Of a DNA stretch of 62,039 bases, positions 25,619-35,940 are shown piece after piece (position 1 is the stretch's first letter; every line of letters starts with the position of its first letter). The position numbers and the translations under genes were made by a program. The notes beneath the pieces are model-generated. The model was given only the letters and a program-made list of their open reading frames with translations. It was not told the DNA's origin and did not search any database. The DNA is from Nonomuraea longispora (lineage in GTDB: Bacteria; Actinomycetota; Actinomycetes; Streptosporangiales; Streptosporangiaceae). The stretch lies in the NCBI RefSeq assembly GCF_004348345.1, contig NZ_SMJZ01000020.1:1-62039 (forward strand), given 5' to 3'.

Positions 25619-28600
25619 TCATGCCGTGAGCTTCTCCATCGCCTTGGCGATGCGTTTCTCCGACACGGGCGTCGGCGTGCCCAGCGTCTGGGCGAAGAAG
25701 CTCACCCGCAACTCCTCGATCATCCATCCGATCTCCACCACGTCGGAATCTTCGCGCCGGGCCGGATGGAGCTTCTGCCGCAGGTCGTGATAGTCGTCCT
25801 CGACCTTGTGCACGCGGTCCATCCACTCCTGGTCGCGCCACGGGTCCTCGGGCAGCTTCGTGAGCCGGCGGTCGATCGCGCGAAGGTAACGCAGGACGTC
25901 GGACAGCCGCCGGTGGCCCGTGGCGGTGACGAAACCCGGGTGCACGAGCCGGGCGAGTTGGTCGCGCACGTCGTCGGTCGCCGCGCCCGGCCGCAGCGAG
26001 CCCAGGCGGACGCCCGCCGCGTGCCAGACGCTGAGGATCTGCTCCACCTTCCCCAGCACGTCGGCAGAGGTGTCGTAGAGGTGGGCGCGTACGTGCTGGT
26101 AGAGGCGGTCGAAGCCGGCAGGGTCCCAGGCAGGGCCGCCCATGTCGTCCATGAGCTTGTCGACGGCCGCGTTGACCACGTCGTCGAACAACGCCACCGC
26201 CCCGCCGTGCGGGCTGCGTGAAAGGGCCAGCTTGGCCTGGTTGGACAGCCCGCCGAGCAGCGACTTGGCCGGGTTGGTGACGTTGAGCAGGAGCAGGCGG
26301 CGCACACCGGGCCAGTGGGAGCGGCGCTGCTCCGCCTCCGTCTCGAAGATCTTGACGGACACGGAGTCGCCCGCGTCGACCAGCGCCGGATAGCCCTTCA
26401 TCCGGCCCTGCTCGAACACCTTGGGCAGCGTGCCGAAACTCCAGGTGTGCAGGCCCGCACGCTCCAGGTCGTCGCCCGCCTCCGACAACGTCCGGCGCAG
26501 GCGCGGCGCGAGGCGGCGCTTCAGCGCGTCGAGGTCTTTGTCCTCGGCCACCGTGCGCTTGCGCTCGTCGATCACCCGGTAGGTGATGCGCAGGTGGTCG
26601 GGCACCTGGTCGAGCTGCCAGGCGTCGCGCGGCACCCGGATGCCGGTCAGGCGCAGCAACTCGCGCTCGACGGCCTCCAGCAGCGGCTCGCCTCCCGGTT
26701 CGGCCCCCTCCAGCACCTGCTTGGCGTAGTTGGGGGCGGGCACGAAGTTGCGTCGCAGGTTTTTCGGCAGCGACCTGATCAGCGCGGTGATCAGGTCTTC
26801 GCGCAGGCCGGGGATCTGCCAGTCGAAGCCGTCGGAACTGACCTGGTTGAGCACCTGGAGCGGCACGTGCACGGTCACGCCGTCGGCGTCGGCGCCCGGC
26901 TCGAACTGGTAGGTCAGCTTCATCCGCTGGCCGAGCTGGCGCCAGGTGTCGGGGTAGTCGCGCGTGCTGACGTCGGCGCCCTCGTTGACCAGCATGTCGG
27001 GCGAGAACGTGAGCAGGTCGGGCTGCTCGTGCCTGGCCTTCTTCCACCAGGAGTCGAAGTGGCGGGCGGAGACGACGTCGGCGGGCACCCGCTGGTCGTA
27101 GAAGTCGAACAGCGCCTCGTCGTCCACCAGGATGTCGCGGCGCCTGGCGCGGTTCTCCAACTCCTCGACCTCTTCGAGCAGCCGGCGGTTCTCCTTCAGG
27201 AACCTGTGGTGGGTGTCCCAGTCGCCCTCGACGAGCGCGTGCCTGATGAACAGCTCGCGCGACAGGTCGGGGTCGATGCGGCCGTAGTTGACCTTGCGCC
27301 CGACGACCAGCGGCACGCCGTACAGGGTGACCTTCTCCAGAGCGATGACGGCGCCCTGGTTCTTCTCCCAGTGAGGCTCGGAGTAGGTGCGCTTGACGAG
27401 GTGCTGGGCGAGCGGCTCGACCCAGCCGGGCTCGATCCTGGCGTTGACGCGCGCCCACAGGCGGGAGGTCTCGACCAGCTCGGCCGACATGAGCCACTGC
27501 GGCTGCTTCCTGGCCAGGGACGAGCCGGGAAAAATGGCGAAACGGGCGTTGCGGGCACCGATGTACTCCTGGATCGGCCTGCGGCCGTCCTGGCCGCGCT
27601 TCTCCATGACGTCCTTGACGCCGATGTGCGACAACAGCCCGACGAGCAGTGACGCGTGCACCTGCTGGGGGTCGGCCGGCCGGCTGCCCGGCTGGGCGCC
27701 CAGCGCCTGGCGGAGCTGGCTGTAGATGTCCTGCCACTCGCGGACCCGCAGGTAGTTGAGGAACTCCGCCTTGCACAACCGCCGGAACGCGCTGGACGAC
27801 AGCTCCTTCTGCTTGTCGCGCAGGTAGTTCCACAGGTTGAGGTAGGCCATGAAGTCGGACTCGGGGTCGGCGAAGCGGCGGTGCTTCTCGTCGGCCTGCT
27901 GCTGCTTGTCTGCGGGCCGCTCGCGCGGGTCCTGGATGGACAGGGCGGCGGCGATCACCATGACCTCGCGAAGGCAGCCGTTCTTCTCCGCCTCCAGCAC
28001 CATGCGGCCCAGGCGGGGGTCGACGGGCAGGCCGGCCAGCTTGCGGCCGATGGGCGTGAGCTGGCCGTGGGCGTCGAACGCGCCCAGCTCGTGCAGCAGG
28101 TTGACGCCGTCCTTCACCTGCCGGCGGTCGGGCGGCTCGACGAACGGGAACGCCTCGATGTCGCCCAGCCCGATGGAGGTCATCTGGAGGATGACCGAGG
28201 CGAGGTTGGTGCGCAGGATCTCGGGGTCGGTGAACTCGGGCCGGTTGAGGAAGTCTTCTTCCTCGTAGAGGCGGATGCAGATGCCGTCGGAGGTGCGGCC
28301 CGAGCGGCCCTTGCGCTGGTTGGCGCTGGCCTGCGAGATGGCCTCGATCGGCAGGCGCTGCACCTTGGTCCGGTGGCTGTAGCGGGAGATGCGGGCGTAG
28401 CCGGGATCGACGACGTATTTGATGCCGGGGACCGTGAGCGAGGTCTCGGCCACGTTGGTCGCCAGCACGACGCGGCGGCCGGTGTGGCGCTGGAAGACGC
28501 GGTGCTGCTCGGCGGCGCTCAGCCGGGCGTAGAGCGGCAGGACCTCGGTGCTCCTGAACTCGGCCTTGGCCAGCGCGTCGGCGGCGTCGCGGATCTCCCG

Positions 28601-29500
28601 CTCGCCCGACAGGAACACAAGGATGTCGCCGGGGCCCTCGCCGATCAGCTCCCTGCAGGCGTCGACGATGCCCTGCGTCTGGTCGTCGTCATCGTCGAGC
28701 GGGCGGTAGCGCACCTCGACCGGGTAGGTGCGGCCGGAGACCTCGATGATCGGCGCGTCGTCGAAGTGACGGGAGAACCGCTCGGGGTCGATCGTCGCGC
28801 TGGTGATGACGACCTTGAGGTCGGGGCGCTTGGGCAGCAGCTGTTTCAGGTAGCCGAGGATGAAGTCGATGTTGAGGCTACGCTCGTGGGCCTCGTCGAT
28901 GATGAGGGTGTCGTACTGGTCGAGCATGCGGTCGTGCTGCAGCTCGGCCAGCAGGATGCCGTCGGTCATCAGCTTGACCAGGGTGCGGTCGCCGGCCTGG
29001 TCGGTGAAGCGCACTTTGTAGCCGACCACGCCGCCCACCTGGCCGTCGCCGGTGCCGAGCTCCTCCGCGATGCGCTCGGCGACCGTGCGGGCGGCGATGC
29101 GGCGGGGCTGGGTGTGGCCGATCAGCCCGCGCACCCCCCGCCCCAGCTCAAGGCAGATCTTGGGGATCTGGGTGGTCTTGCCGGAGCCCGTCTCGCCGGC
29201 GATGATCACGACCTGGTGGTCGCGGATGGCCTCGAGGATGTCGTCCTTGCGCTGCGCAACCGGCAAATTCTCCGGATAGGCCACCTTCGGTACGGCTTCG
29301 CGGCGGCGTACCAGCCGCTGCTCGGCTCGCTCCAGGTCGGCGAGGATGTCCGCGACGATCTTGTCGCGGGCGTCGCGCGAGCGCACCCGGCGCATGCCGT
29401 CGAGCCTGAGCCGCAGCCGCCGCTCGTCGCGGGGCGCGAGGCCGGGCAGGCGGGACTGGAGGTCGGCGAGTGGAGAGGAGGACAACGAAGACGTTCCCAT
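25619..29500 (-). CDS. hrpA: ATP-dependent RNA helicase HrpA (DEAH box)
   Basis: 1293 residues, normal for HrpA. Walker [10 protein letters not shown] is at 102-110, the DEAH box at 202-205 ([10 protein letters not shown]), SAT at 234-236 and motif [12 protein letters not shown] near 350. Beyond the helicase core come the HA2/OB-fold regions and the long DUF3418 C-terminal domain (e.g. [19 protein letters not shown]). HrpA family enzymes unwind structured RNA and resolve stalled ribosomes. The ATG at 29500 ([15 protein letters not shown]) is preferred to an upstream start with no conserved residues. Confidence 0.96.
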   Translation of the reverse strand: MGTSSLSSSPLADLQSRLPGLAPRDERRLRLRLDGMRRVRSRDARDKIVADILADLERAEQRLVRRREAVPKVAYPENLPVAQRKDDILEAIRDHQVVIIAGETGSGKTTQIPKICLELGRGVRGLIGHTQPRRIAARTVAERIAEELGTGDGQVGGVVGYKVRFTDQAGDRTLVKLMTDGILLAELQHDRMLDQYDTLIIDEAHERSLNIDFILGYLKQLLPKRPDLKVVITSATIDPERFSRHFDDAPIIEVSGRTYPVEVRYRPLDDDDDQTQGIVDACRELIGEGPGDILVFLSGEREIRDAADALAKAEFRSTEVLPLYARLSAAEQHRVFQRHTGRRVVLATNVAETSLTVPGIKYVVDPGYARISRYSHRTKVQRLPIEAISQASANQRKGRSGRTSDGICIRLYEEEDFLNRPEFTDPEILRTNLASVILQMTSIGLGDIEAFPFVEPPDRRQVKDGVNLLHELGAFDAHGQLTPIGRKLAGLPVDPRLGRMVLEAEKNGCLREVMVIAAALSIQDPRERPADKQQQADEKHRRFADPESDFMAYLNLWNYLRDKQKELSSSAFRRLCKAEFLNYLRVREWQDIYSQLRQALGAQPGSRPADPQQVHASLLVGLLSHIGVKDVMEKRGQDGRRPIQEYIGARNARFAIFPGSSLARKQPQWLMSAELVETSRLWARVNARIEPGWVEPLAQHLVKRTYSEPHWEKNQGAVIALEKVTLYGVPLVVGRKVNYGRIDPDLSRELFIRHALVEGDWDTHHRFLKENRRLLEEVEELENRARRRDILVDDEALFDFYDQRVPADVVSARHFDSWWKKARHEQPDLLTFSPDMLVNEGADVSTRDYPDTWRQLGQRMKLTYQFEPGADADGVTVHVPLQVLNQVSSDGFDWQIPGLREDLITALIRSLPKNLRRNFVPAPNYAKQVLEGAEPGGEPLLEAVERELLRLTGIRVPRDAWQLDQVPDHLRITYRVIDERKRTVAEDKDLDALKRRLAPRLRRTLSEAGDDLERAGLHTWSFGTLPKVFEQGRMKGYPALVDAGDSVSVKIFETEAEQRRSHWPGVRRLLLLNVTNPAKSLLGGLSNQAKLALSRSPHGGAVALFDDVVNAAVDKLMDDMGGPAWDPAGFDRLYQHVRAHLYDTSADVLGKVEQILSVWHAAGVRLGSLRPGAATDDVRDQLARLVHPGFVTATGHRRLSDVLRYLRAIDRRLTKLPEDPWRDQEWMDRVHKVEDDYHDLRQKLHPARREDSDVVEIGWMIEELRVSFFAQTLGTPTPVSEKRIAKAMEKLTA

Positions 29501-29596
29501 ACTGCTTTCAGGATATTTGAGCCCCGCGTCCCCGGAGCCAACCGCCCATGGTGCCCGACCTCGCCCGCCCGCGCATCCCAATATCCCCGGCGCGCC

Positions 29597-30328
29597 TCAG
29601 GATCGGAGAGGTGCGGCGGCGCAGGCCGCGCCGATGATGCCGGCCTCGTTGCGGAGGTCGGCGGGCACCACCGGAGTGTCGAGGGTGATGTGCGGCAGGA
29701 ACTTGCCGGCCTTCTTGCTCACGCCGCCCCCGATCACGATCAGCGAGGGCGTGAAGAGCATCTCGACGTAGCGCAGATATTCCTCCACCCGCCCGGCCCA
29801 CGCCTTCCAGCTGAGGTCCAGGTCTTCCCGGACCTTCGCCGACGCCCGGTGCTCGGCGTCCTTGCCGCGCACCTGCAGATGCCCGAACTCGGTGTTGCGG
29901 ACGAGCCGCCCGTCGGTGAACAGGGCGCTGCCGATGCCCGTGCCGAAGGTCAGCACGAGCACGGTCCCCTGACGGCCTCTGCCCTGGCCGAACGTCATCT
30001 CCGCCATGCCGGCCGCGTCGGCGTCGTTGAGCACGGTGGCCCCGCCGAAGAGCACGGCCGCGTCGACGCCCTCCCAGGAGTGGTCGACGTTGGCGGCCGT
30101 CAGGACGACGCCGTCCACCACCACGCCGGGAAAGGTGATGCCGACGGGGCCGCTCCAGCCGAAGTGTTTGACGATCGACGCGACCACGTCGGCCACCTCG
30201 CCGGGCTTGGAGGGCCGGGGCGTCGGAATGCGCAGACGCTCTTCTGTCAGCTTGCCGGCTCCCGTGTCGACCGGCGCGCCTTTGATGCCGGAACCGCCGA
30301 TATCGATGCCCAACACGTCCATGTTCAT
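29597..30328 (-). CDS. ppgK: polyphosphate glucokinase
   Basis: 243 residues; ROK-family kinase that phosphorylates glucose using polyphosphate or ATP. The N-terminal phosphate loop is DIGGSGIKGAPVDT (8-21), the second is LTFGTGIGSALF (~130), and NTEFGHLQ carries the glucose-contacting residues. The actinobacterial PpgK signature DHSWEGVDA is present. GGGAGAGA precedes the ATG; a second ATG two codons later is possible. It lies about 100 bases downstream of a divergent promoter region shared with the TIGR03118 gene. Confidence 0.94.
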   Translation of the reverse strand: MNMDVLGIDIGGSGIKGAPVDTGAGKLTEERLRIPTPRPSKPGEVADVVASIVKHFGWSGPVGITFPGVVVDGVVLTAANVDHSWEGVDAAVLFGGATVLNDADAAGMAEMTFGQGRGRQGTVLVLTFGTGIGSALFTDGRLVRNTEFGHLQVRGKDAEHRASAKVREDLDLSWKAWAGRVEEYLRYVEMLFTPSLIVIGGGVSKKAGKFLPHITLDTPVVPADLRNEAGIIGAACAAAPLRS

Positions 30329-30442
30329 TCTCTCCCCGCGTGTTGCGGGAAAACTCCCGCGCCGCCATTTTCCGGACCTGACTGAACCCGTTTCCCGCCC
30401 CCCGCGTATCTCGCGTCACAAGCGCTAACTAGGAGGCAACGG

Positions 30443-31576
30443 ATGCGGCCACGCATCATCACACTCTGCGCTGTTGCGGTCGTTCTGGGAGCGACTCTCA
30501 CCACTCCCGCACACGCCACCACCAGGACGCGTTTCGACGTCATCAACCTTGTGTCGGACGTCAAGGGCAAAGCCCCTGTCACCGACCCCAAGGTCGTCAA
30601 CCCGTGGGGCCTGGCCATGGGCAAGACTCTGTGGGTGTCCAACACCGGCACCGGCACGGCCACCGTCTACTCCGGCACGGGCAAGAAGGAGAAGACGGAG
30701 GTGGCCATCCCGGGCGGGGCCCCGACCGGCCAGGTGTTCAACCCCGGCGACGGCTTCACCGTGAAGGGCAAGCCGGCCACGTTCATCTTCTCCAGCCCGA
30801 GCGGCGCCATCACCGGCTGGAACGCGGATGCCGACCCGGCCAACGCGGTCATCGCGGCGTTCACCCGGGGCGCCGACTACAAGGGGCTGGAGCTGGCCGA
30901 GACCGACGACGGAGCCTTCCTGCTGGCCGCCGACTTCGCCGGTGGGCGCGTCCACGCCTTCGACGAGGACTTCGAGCGCATCCGGCTGTCGCGCTGGCAG
31001 TTCAGGGACAAGGCGGTCCCCTCGACCTACAAGCCCTACAACGTCGCCGTCGTCAACGGCAACGTCTGGGTGTCCTACGCCCTGCGCGACAAGGCCACGG
31101 GCAAGCCCGTGTTCGGGGAGGGCAAGGGGTTCGTGAGCCGCTTCGACGGCAACGGGCGCCTCACCGGGCGCATCTCCAGGGTCGGGCTCAACGCCCCCTG
31201 GGGGCTGACCGCCGCGCCGAAGGGCTGGGGACAGTACGCCGGGGCGCTGCTGGTCGGCAACTTCGGCGACGGGACCGTGCACGCCTACAAGAGCGGCCGT
31301 CACCTGGGTGCCCTGCGCCTGTCGAACGGCAAGCCGCTCGTCCTGCCCGGCCTGTGGGACCTCGAACCCGGCACCGCCGCCACCGGCGGCGAGAAGGCCC
31401 TGTGGTTCTCCGCCGGCATCGACGGCGCCAAGCACGGCCTGATCGGCGTGATCGCGCCGCAGGGCACGAAGGTGTCCTCGTCCAACGCGTCGAACGGCCC
31501 GTCGAAAGGCCCGTCGAAAGGCTCGTCGGGCACCCCTGCCCCCGGGTCGTCCAAGAGCCCGTACGGCGGGTACTGA
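30443..31576 (+). CDS. secreted TIGR03118 family protein
   Basis: 377 residues. A signal peptide (LCAVAVVLGATLTTPAHA) is followed by a domain with NPWGLAMGKTLWVSNTGTG, PTGQVFNPG, YKGLELAE and APWGLTAAPKGWGQY, the marks of TIGR03118, a beta-propeller-like exported family of unknown function. The last 40 residues are a Ser/Gly/Pro/Lys-rich tail (SNGPSKGPSKGSSG) coded by a 12-bp tandem repeat. TAGGAGG lies upstream of the ATG. Role at the cell surface unknown. Confidence 0.9.
   Translation: MRPRIITLCAVAVVLGATLTTPAHATTRTRFDVINLVSDVKGKAPVTDPKVVNPWGLAMGKTLWVSNTGTGTATVYSGTGKKEKTEVAIPGGAPTGQVFNPGDGFTVKGKPATFIFSSPSGAITGWNADADPANAVIAAFTRGADYKGLELAETDDGAFLLAADFAGGRVHAFDEDFERIRLSRWQFRDKAVPSTYKPYNVAVVNGNVWVSYALRDKATGKPVFGEGKGFVSRFDGNGRLTGRISRVGLNAPWGLTAAPKGWGQYAGALLVGNFGDGTVHAYKSGRHLGALRLSNGKPLVLPGLWDLEPGTAATGGEKALWFSAGIDGAKHGLIGVIAPQGTKVSSSNASNGPSKGPSKGSSGTPAPGSSKSPYGGY
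31493..31528 (+). repeat. 12-bp tandem repeat, three units, in the TIGR03118 tail
   Basis: AACGGCCCGTCG, AAAGGCCCGTCG and AAAGGCTCGTCG in a row, each coding N/K-G-P/S-S. It lengthens the disordered tail without shifting frame. Confidence 0.85.
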
Positions 31577-31590
31577 CCCGGCGCGCGCCC

Positions 31591-31639
31591 CCGCCCCCGC
31601 CTGAACGGTCGCGCAGGTCGCCGGCATGGGCGGGGGCGG
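31591..31639. terminator. hairpin between convergent genes
   Basis: CCGCCCCCGCC (31591-31601) and GGCGGGGGCGG (31629-31639) form an 11-bp stem with a 27-base loop between the TIGR03118 stop and the HAD stop. Confidence 0.5.
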
Positions 31640-31646
31640 CCCCGCC

Positions 31647-32225
31647 TCAACCCAGCACGGCCGCAAGGTCGTGGAAACCGCGGTAGTGCACGGCGGTCAT
31701 GCCGAGCGCCCTGGCGGCCTCCACGTTCTGCAGCCGGTCGTCGACGAACAGGCAACGTCGGAGCTCGGCCCCGGCGCGCTCCGCGGCGACCTCGTAGATG
31801 CGCCGGTCGGGTTTGGCCACGCCGAGCCTGGCGCTGCTGACCACGTCGTCGGCGAAGCCCGTGAGACCCAGCTGGTCGAGGTGTTGTTCCAGGGTGTCCA
31901 TCGCGTTGGTCACGATGACGACGGGCACCTTCTGCCGCGCCCTGGACAGCAGCGCCCTGACCTCCTCGTCCACCCAGAAGCGGATGCTCATGAACTCCCG
32001 GACGGCCTGGCGGGCCCGCTCGTCCCCGCCGAGCGCCACGACGATCGACTCCGCCCACTGGGCCTCGGTGACGTGCCCGAGCGTCGGCGGCATGATCAGC
32101 TCCGGGCAGAAGGCCGTCTTCATCAGGGGCAGGCCGTAGCGGGCCTCGATGTCGGCCTGAGCGGCGTGGTCGAAGTGGCGCAGCACGCCGTCGAGGTCGG
32201 ACAGAACAGCGGCGAAGGGGAACAC
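31647..32225 (-). CDS. HAD-superfamily hydrolase (subfamily IA)
   Basis: 192 residues with a GTG start. Motif I is SDLDGVL (8-14, with both Asp), motif II VVIVTNAMDT, the motif III Lys is in GVAKPDRRIYE, and motif IV is FVDDRLQNVEAA followed by GMTAVHY, typical of haloacid dehalogenase/phosphoglycolate phosphatase-like subfamily IA enzymes. Substrate unknown. It converges with the TIGR03118 gene and is divergent from the DUF4253 gene. Confidence 0.9.
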   Translation of the reverse strand: MFPFAAVLSDLDGVLRHFDHAAQADIEARYGLPLMKTAFCPELIMPPTLGHVTEAQWAESIVVALGGDERARQAVREFMSIRFWVDEEVRALLSRARQKVPVVIVTNAMDTLEQHLDQLGLTGFADDVVSSARLGVAKPDRRIYEVAAERAGAELRRCLFVDDRLQNVEAARALGMTAVHYRGFHDLAAVLG

Positions 32226-32352
32226 AGTCCCTCATTGTGCCGTGTACACCCTCCTGGCCAGTACCCATGACTTTCCGGCGCCGCCGAAGGTGCTCGGGTA
32301 ACGGTCGGCACTACCATCTCCGAGACAGGATTCGGTATCGGAACGGTAGGGC

Positions 32353-33171
32353 ATGGACGATCACCGGCTGCCACGCGAGCTGTGCGCACTGTTCGCCGAC
32401 GGCGGCGGGGGGCGCGGGCTGCCCGCTGGGCTGCCGCCTGGCGACGTGGTCTGGCCCGACCCCGGCTACACCCGGCAGGGCGAGGCCGCGCGCCCGGCGT
32501 TCTGGATGAGCGACGACCCGGCGACGGGCGAGGACTGGGCGCTGCTGCGGGCGTGGCACGCGCACAGCGGCCTGTGGCCGGTGCTGCTGGACGAGTCGGC
32601 GCAGCCATGGGCGGTCGGGCAGGTCGTGCCGGACGATCCCCGCCAGATCGATCACTTCACCGCCGAGGGGTTCATGACCGAGGTGTGGGAGGAGTGGGTG
32701 GCGCAGATGCCGAAGGAGGCGCTGGACGAGTTGGAGCCCTACGGCGCCATCTGCCCGGGTCCCGCAGCGCCCGGGGTGCTGAAGGCCGAGCCCGGGGCGG
32801 TCGCCGACTGGCTGGCGGGCGAGCTGGCGGCCAAGGGGATGCCGCTGGGCCTGGTCGCCGCCGGCCGGGGCGCGGACGCGCTGGCGGTCATGGGCTGGCA
32901 GGGCGCGCTGCACCACAACGAGTGGATGGTCCCGCTGGCGGCGGTCGTACGCAGCTGGGAGGACCGGTTCGGGGCGCGCGTGGTCAGCGTCGGGTTCAAC
33001 ACGCTCGACCTGAGCGTGGCTGCGCCGCCGGACGACCCCGAGCACGCGTTACACGTGGCGGCGGAGCACTGGGCCTTCTGCCCGGACAACGTCGTCCAGG
33101 GGCCGGGCGACCTGCAGGGCTATGCCGAGCAGATCATGGGACGGCACGCGTGGTCCTTCTGGTGGGACTGA
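32353..33171 (+). CDS. DUF4253 domain protein
   Basis: 272 residues, soluble, Trp- and acidic-rich. The C-terminal ~100 residues have the DUF4253 pattern: the WEDRFGARVVSVGFNTLDLSV segment, then HALHVAAEHWAFCPDNV and the terminal YAEQIMGRHAWSFWWD. DUF4253 proteins occur widely in actinomycetes and sometimes sit beside toxin-immunity modules, but no function is established. No partner gene is seen next to it. Confidence 0.85.
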   Translation: MDDHRLPRELCALFADGGGGRGLPAGLPPGDVVWPDPGYTRQGEAARPAFWMSDDPATGEDWALLRAWHAHSGLWPVLLDESAQPWAVGQVVPDDPRQIDHFTAEGFMTEVWEEWVAQMPKEALDELEPYGAICPGPAAPGVLKAEPGAVADWLAGELAAKGMPLGLVAAGRGADALAVMGWQGALHHNEWMVPLAAVVRSWEDRFGARVVSVGFNTLDLSVAAPPDDPEHALHVAAEHWAFCPDNVVQGPGDLQGYAEQIMGRHAWSFWWD

Positions 33172-33370
33172 GCCGGCGTCACGGTCATTCCCGCACCGCC
33201 GGGTTCACGCGGAAAAGGAACCGGCGCGGGGCCGGCCCGATCGAGGGTGCGGCGACATCGCCGCGGCGCCCCCTGACGGGGTGCGGCGGCCCTCTGGTCC
33301 GGCGAGGCGGCGCGGCCCGTGCCGGCGCCTTTCGTGCCCTCGGCGCCGTTGTCCGGCGCCGAGCCGTCCA

Positions 33371-33400
33371 AGGGCCCGGCCGGCGAAGAAGCCGGGCCCT
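33371..33400. terminator. hairpin terminator in the spacer between convergent genes
   Basis: Perfect 10-bp stem AGGGCCCGGC / GCCGGGCCCT with a 10-base loop. The rest of 33172-33444 is very GC-rich and I find no credible gene in it. Confidence 0.65.
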
Positions 33401-33444
33401 GTGTGGCCGCCGCCGTGCCGCCGTCGCCGCTCTCACGGCCGGCT

Positions 33445-34278
33445 TCACGGGATGCGCGCCACGGCGCCGTAGGTGCCGGACGAACTCGGTTGGTCAACGC
33501 AGGCGCTCTCGTGGCCGTCGGGCCGCCATTCCGGGACCCACACCAATCCCGGATCCACCAGCACCAGACCTTCGAGCAGCGCCTCAACCTCCTCCCTCGT
33601 GCGAATCGCGTGCCCGGGCAGCGTCATCGCCAACAGGTCGTGTATGGCGGGCAGCAGTTCCGGGGGGATCGCGTCGAACGTGGTCTGCAGCAGCGACAGG
33701 TAGCTCCGTTCGGGAACGGCCTGCCGGATCCGCTTGATCACGTAGTGGAAGAACTCGTCGTCGTTCAGGCTGTGGGTCGACAGCAGCAGCACGGCCATGG
33801 GCCGGTCCCAGTCGAGGAACGTCTGCAGGACCCTGTCATCGAGGATGTCGTCGATCTCGCGTACGTCGCCCTCTACGACGCGTACGAGGTCGGTGACGGG
33901 CTCGATGGTCGCCCTCGCTCCGGCGAGCACCATCGGGTCGTTCTCGACGTACACCACACGCGGCGCCGAGACTTCCAGGGCGTCGCGGGCGATGTCGTGC
34001 AGTTGCCTGCCGGGCGGCAGGCCGCTGGGGACACCACTTCCGACGATCACGAACTGGTCCACACCCACGCTCGCCAGATGACGGACCACACGGCACAGAT
34101 AGTGGAGCACGGCCCGTGCGGCCGTCGTCGTGATCGGGGCTGCCTGGTCGTACCGGCGTACCGCGTCACGGTCCGCCACGAAGTTGTTCTTTCCACCTGC
34201 GGCGGCGTCGAGAATACGGGTGATCCTTGCTTGGGTCGGCTCCAGCTTCGCCAGGTTTCGGATGGCACGCTGACGCAT
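33445..34278 (-). CDS. Methyltransf_19 (DUF574) family SAM-dependent methyltransferase-like protein
   Basis: 277 residues. The family signature is at the N-terminus (ARITRILDAAAGGKNNFVAD, ~17-36). The SAM-binding core follows: FVIVGSGVPSGLPPG, RVVYVENDPMVLAGARAT and VVEGDVREIDDIL. This actinobacteria-specific family (PF04672) is frequently encoded beside XRE-DUF5753 regulators, as here; the substrate and even activity are unproven. GAGGGGAAAGGGG precedes the ATG. The 180-base spacer to the XRE gene is AT-rich, so it probably has its own promoter. Confidence 0.9.
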   Translation of the reverse strand: MRQRAIRNLAKLEPTQARITRILDAAAGGKNNFVADRDAVRRYDQAAPITTTAARAVLHYLCRVVRHLASVGVDQFVIVGSGVPSGLPPGRQLHDIARDALEVSAPRVVYVENDPMVLAGARATIEPVTDLVRVVEGDVREIDDILDDRVLQTFLDWDRPMAVLLLSTHSLNDDEFFHYVIKRIRQAVPERSYLSLLQTTFDAIPPELLPAIHDLLAMTLPGHAIRTREEVEALLEGLVLVDPGLVWVPEWRPDGHESACVDQPSSSGTYGAVARIP

Positions 34279-34435
34279 TGAGTGTTGCCCCTTTCCCCTC
34301 GCCCACTATCTCGGGAAAAGCTGTCCTTTCGGACCCCACTCGATGACCCACACCATATGATCCTCGCTACGGAGCAGATGACAACACGAAAAGCCATTAG
34401 TTTTCGGTATATATGCGTTACCCTGCCTCGCGCAT

Positions 34436-34492
34436 AATGATCATTTACGCGGGAAAGAGATCATTTTCCCAGCGAACGCGAAAGTCGTTCGC
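34436..34492. repeat. cluster of palindromes at the 3' end of the XRE gene
   Basis: Three inverted repeats in 57 bases: AATGATCATT (34436-34445), GGGAAA/TTTCCC around an 8-base loop (34451-34470), and GCGAACG/CGTTCGC around a 7-base loop (34472-34492, inside the XRE coding end). They could form a terminator for the XRE gene or an operator for the methyltransferase gene downstream. Confidence 0.45.
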
Positions 34493-35717
34493 GATGGGAA
34501 TTCAACACCTCGACGGTCTCTTCGCGGGTGGTCGTCGTCACCGACAGCTTGGTGAAGGCCTGGTGGTACGACTCCACCGCGTCAGCCTCGGTGACCAGCT
34601 CGTCGGACTCGATGCCGTGGGCGCACGCGATGTCCGCCTCGAACTCCTCGGCGAAGCGCCAGATGGTGAACGGGCCGGTGCGCGGCACGTACGCCGGCTC
34701 CTCCATCGGCACGACGTGCAGCGAGACGTTGGGCCGCTTGGCGTGGTCGAGCAGCAGGTCGAGCTGGCGGAGCTGGACGTGCGGCCCCGCGATGGAGCGG
34801 GCCAGCACGCTCTCGTCGACGATCGCCCACACCACCGTGCCGCTCTGGTCGGCCATGGCCTCCTGGCGGGCCAGCACGAGGGCGAGCGCCTCGTCGACCG
34901 TCCGCTGCCCGAGGATCGCCGGCCCGGCCGCGGCGATGGAGGCCCGGGCGTAGTCGTCGGCCATCAGCAGCGGCGGGACGAACTGGTTGTGGTAGGTGCG
35001 GATCACGGTGGCGCGTTGTTCGAGCGCGTACGCGGCGGCCAGCCAGACGGGCACCGAGTGCGCGTCGTACCAGGCGGTCTCGCGCTCGCCCCTTGCCAGC
35101 GACATCACGTAGTCGCGGACGGGCGGGGCCGTGACGCCGTAGACGGTGAGCAGGCGCTCGGCCGTGATGGGCGCCGGCGCGATGCGGCCCTCCTCGATGG
35201 CGGGGATCGCGGCCGCGCCCTTGCCGAGCGCGGTCTCCACCTGCTCGACGGAGAGCCTGGCGGCCTTGCGCAGGGCGTGCAGCCGCTTGCCGAGGGCCCT
35301 GCACTGCGGATCGCTCAGCGGCGCCGCCGCGTCGGGGATGCCGGTGGCGGGCGCGGGCTCGTCGGACAGGCCCTCGGCCCTGCGGGCGAGCTCGACCACG
35401 CCGTGCAGCACGGCGAGCGAGCTCTCCGACAAGCCCGAGACGGACCGGCCGAGGGTGGCCGCGCGCACCTGGAGCTCCTCCACGGTGCCCGACTCGAGGT
35501 AGTCGTCGCCCACCAGCCAGCCGACGCTCACCTGCAGGCATGACGCCAGCGCCCTGAGCACCTGGAGCGTCGGGTTGGTCTGCTTGCCGGTGCGCAACTG
35601 GCTGACATAGGCACGCGTGATCGGAATGCCCGCCTCCGTCAGAGTGGAGGCGACCTGCGCGCCGGTGAAGCCGCGCTTGGTCAGCGCGAGATCGAGCCGT
35701 TCGGCGAAGTTCGCCAC
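34461..35717 (-). CDS. XRE-family regulator with two HTH regions and DUF5753 domain
   Basis: 418 residues from the GTG at 35717 (TAGGAGG upstream). The first helix-turn-helix spans ~6-66 (LALTKRGFTGAQVASTLTEA, AYVSQLRTGKQTNPTLQVL). A second Cro/C1-like unit at ~138-195 reads LGKRLHALRKAARLSVEQVE and IPAIEEGRIAPAPITAERLL. DUF5753 follows (~215-410, with ETAWYDAHSVPVWLAAAYAL and VWAIVDESVLARSI), the domain of developmental/antibiotic regulators usually paired with a DUF397 protein. Here the neighbour is instead the Methyltransf_19 gene and no DUF397 gene is present. The double HTH is unusual for this family. Confidence 0.88.
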   Translation of the reverse strand: MANFAERLDLALTKRGFTGAQVASTLTEAGIPITRAYVSQLRTGKQTNPTLQVLRALASCLQVSVGWLVGDDYLESGTVEELQVRAATLGRSVSGLSESSLAVLHGVVELARRAEGLSDEPAPATGIPDAAAPLSDPQCRALGKRLHALRKAARLSVEQVETALGKGAAAIPAIEEGRIAPAPITAERLLTVYGVTAPPVRDYVMSLARGERETAWYDAHSVPVWLAAAYALEQRATVIRTYHNQFVPPLLMADDYARASIAAAGPAILGQRTVDEALALVLARQEAMADQSGTVVWAIVDESVLARSIAGPHVQLRQLDLLLDHAKRPNVSLHVVPMEEPAYVPRTGPFTIWRFAEEFEADIACAHGIESDELVTEADAVESYHQAFTKLSVTTTTREETVEVLNSHRERLSRSLGK

Positions 35718-35836
35718 GGCACACCTCCTACCGCCCGTGAACTTTTCCAGCGTAAGGGACGGGGACCTCACTGTCCCCTGCCACGCGGGCAAGCTCTGCC
35801 CAGCGAGCAGGTATCAACTTATGCGCAAACTGTCAG

Positions 35837-35866
35837 TTGACACAGCCCCCTTCGTCAGCAGACTAT
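35837..35866 (+). promoter_or_regulatory. possible promoter with TTGACA box
   Basis: A consensus TTGACA (35837-35842) lies 18 bases before a weak -10 (GACTAT, 35861-35866), in the divergent spacer between the XRE gene and the gene starting at 35941. The -10 is poor, so this is tentative. Confidence 0.3.
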
Positions 35867-35940
35867 CGGAGCGTATGGAAAGTGTGGCTTAACAGCCGGA
35901 TGGTTCTGGAAGAAAGTCCTCGACGAGGAGGTGGCCGGAC

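Noticed and set aside
27656..30385. 909-aa plus-strand frame across hrpA and ppgK
   Set aside because: Shadow of two well-supported minus-strand genes.
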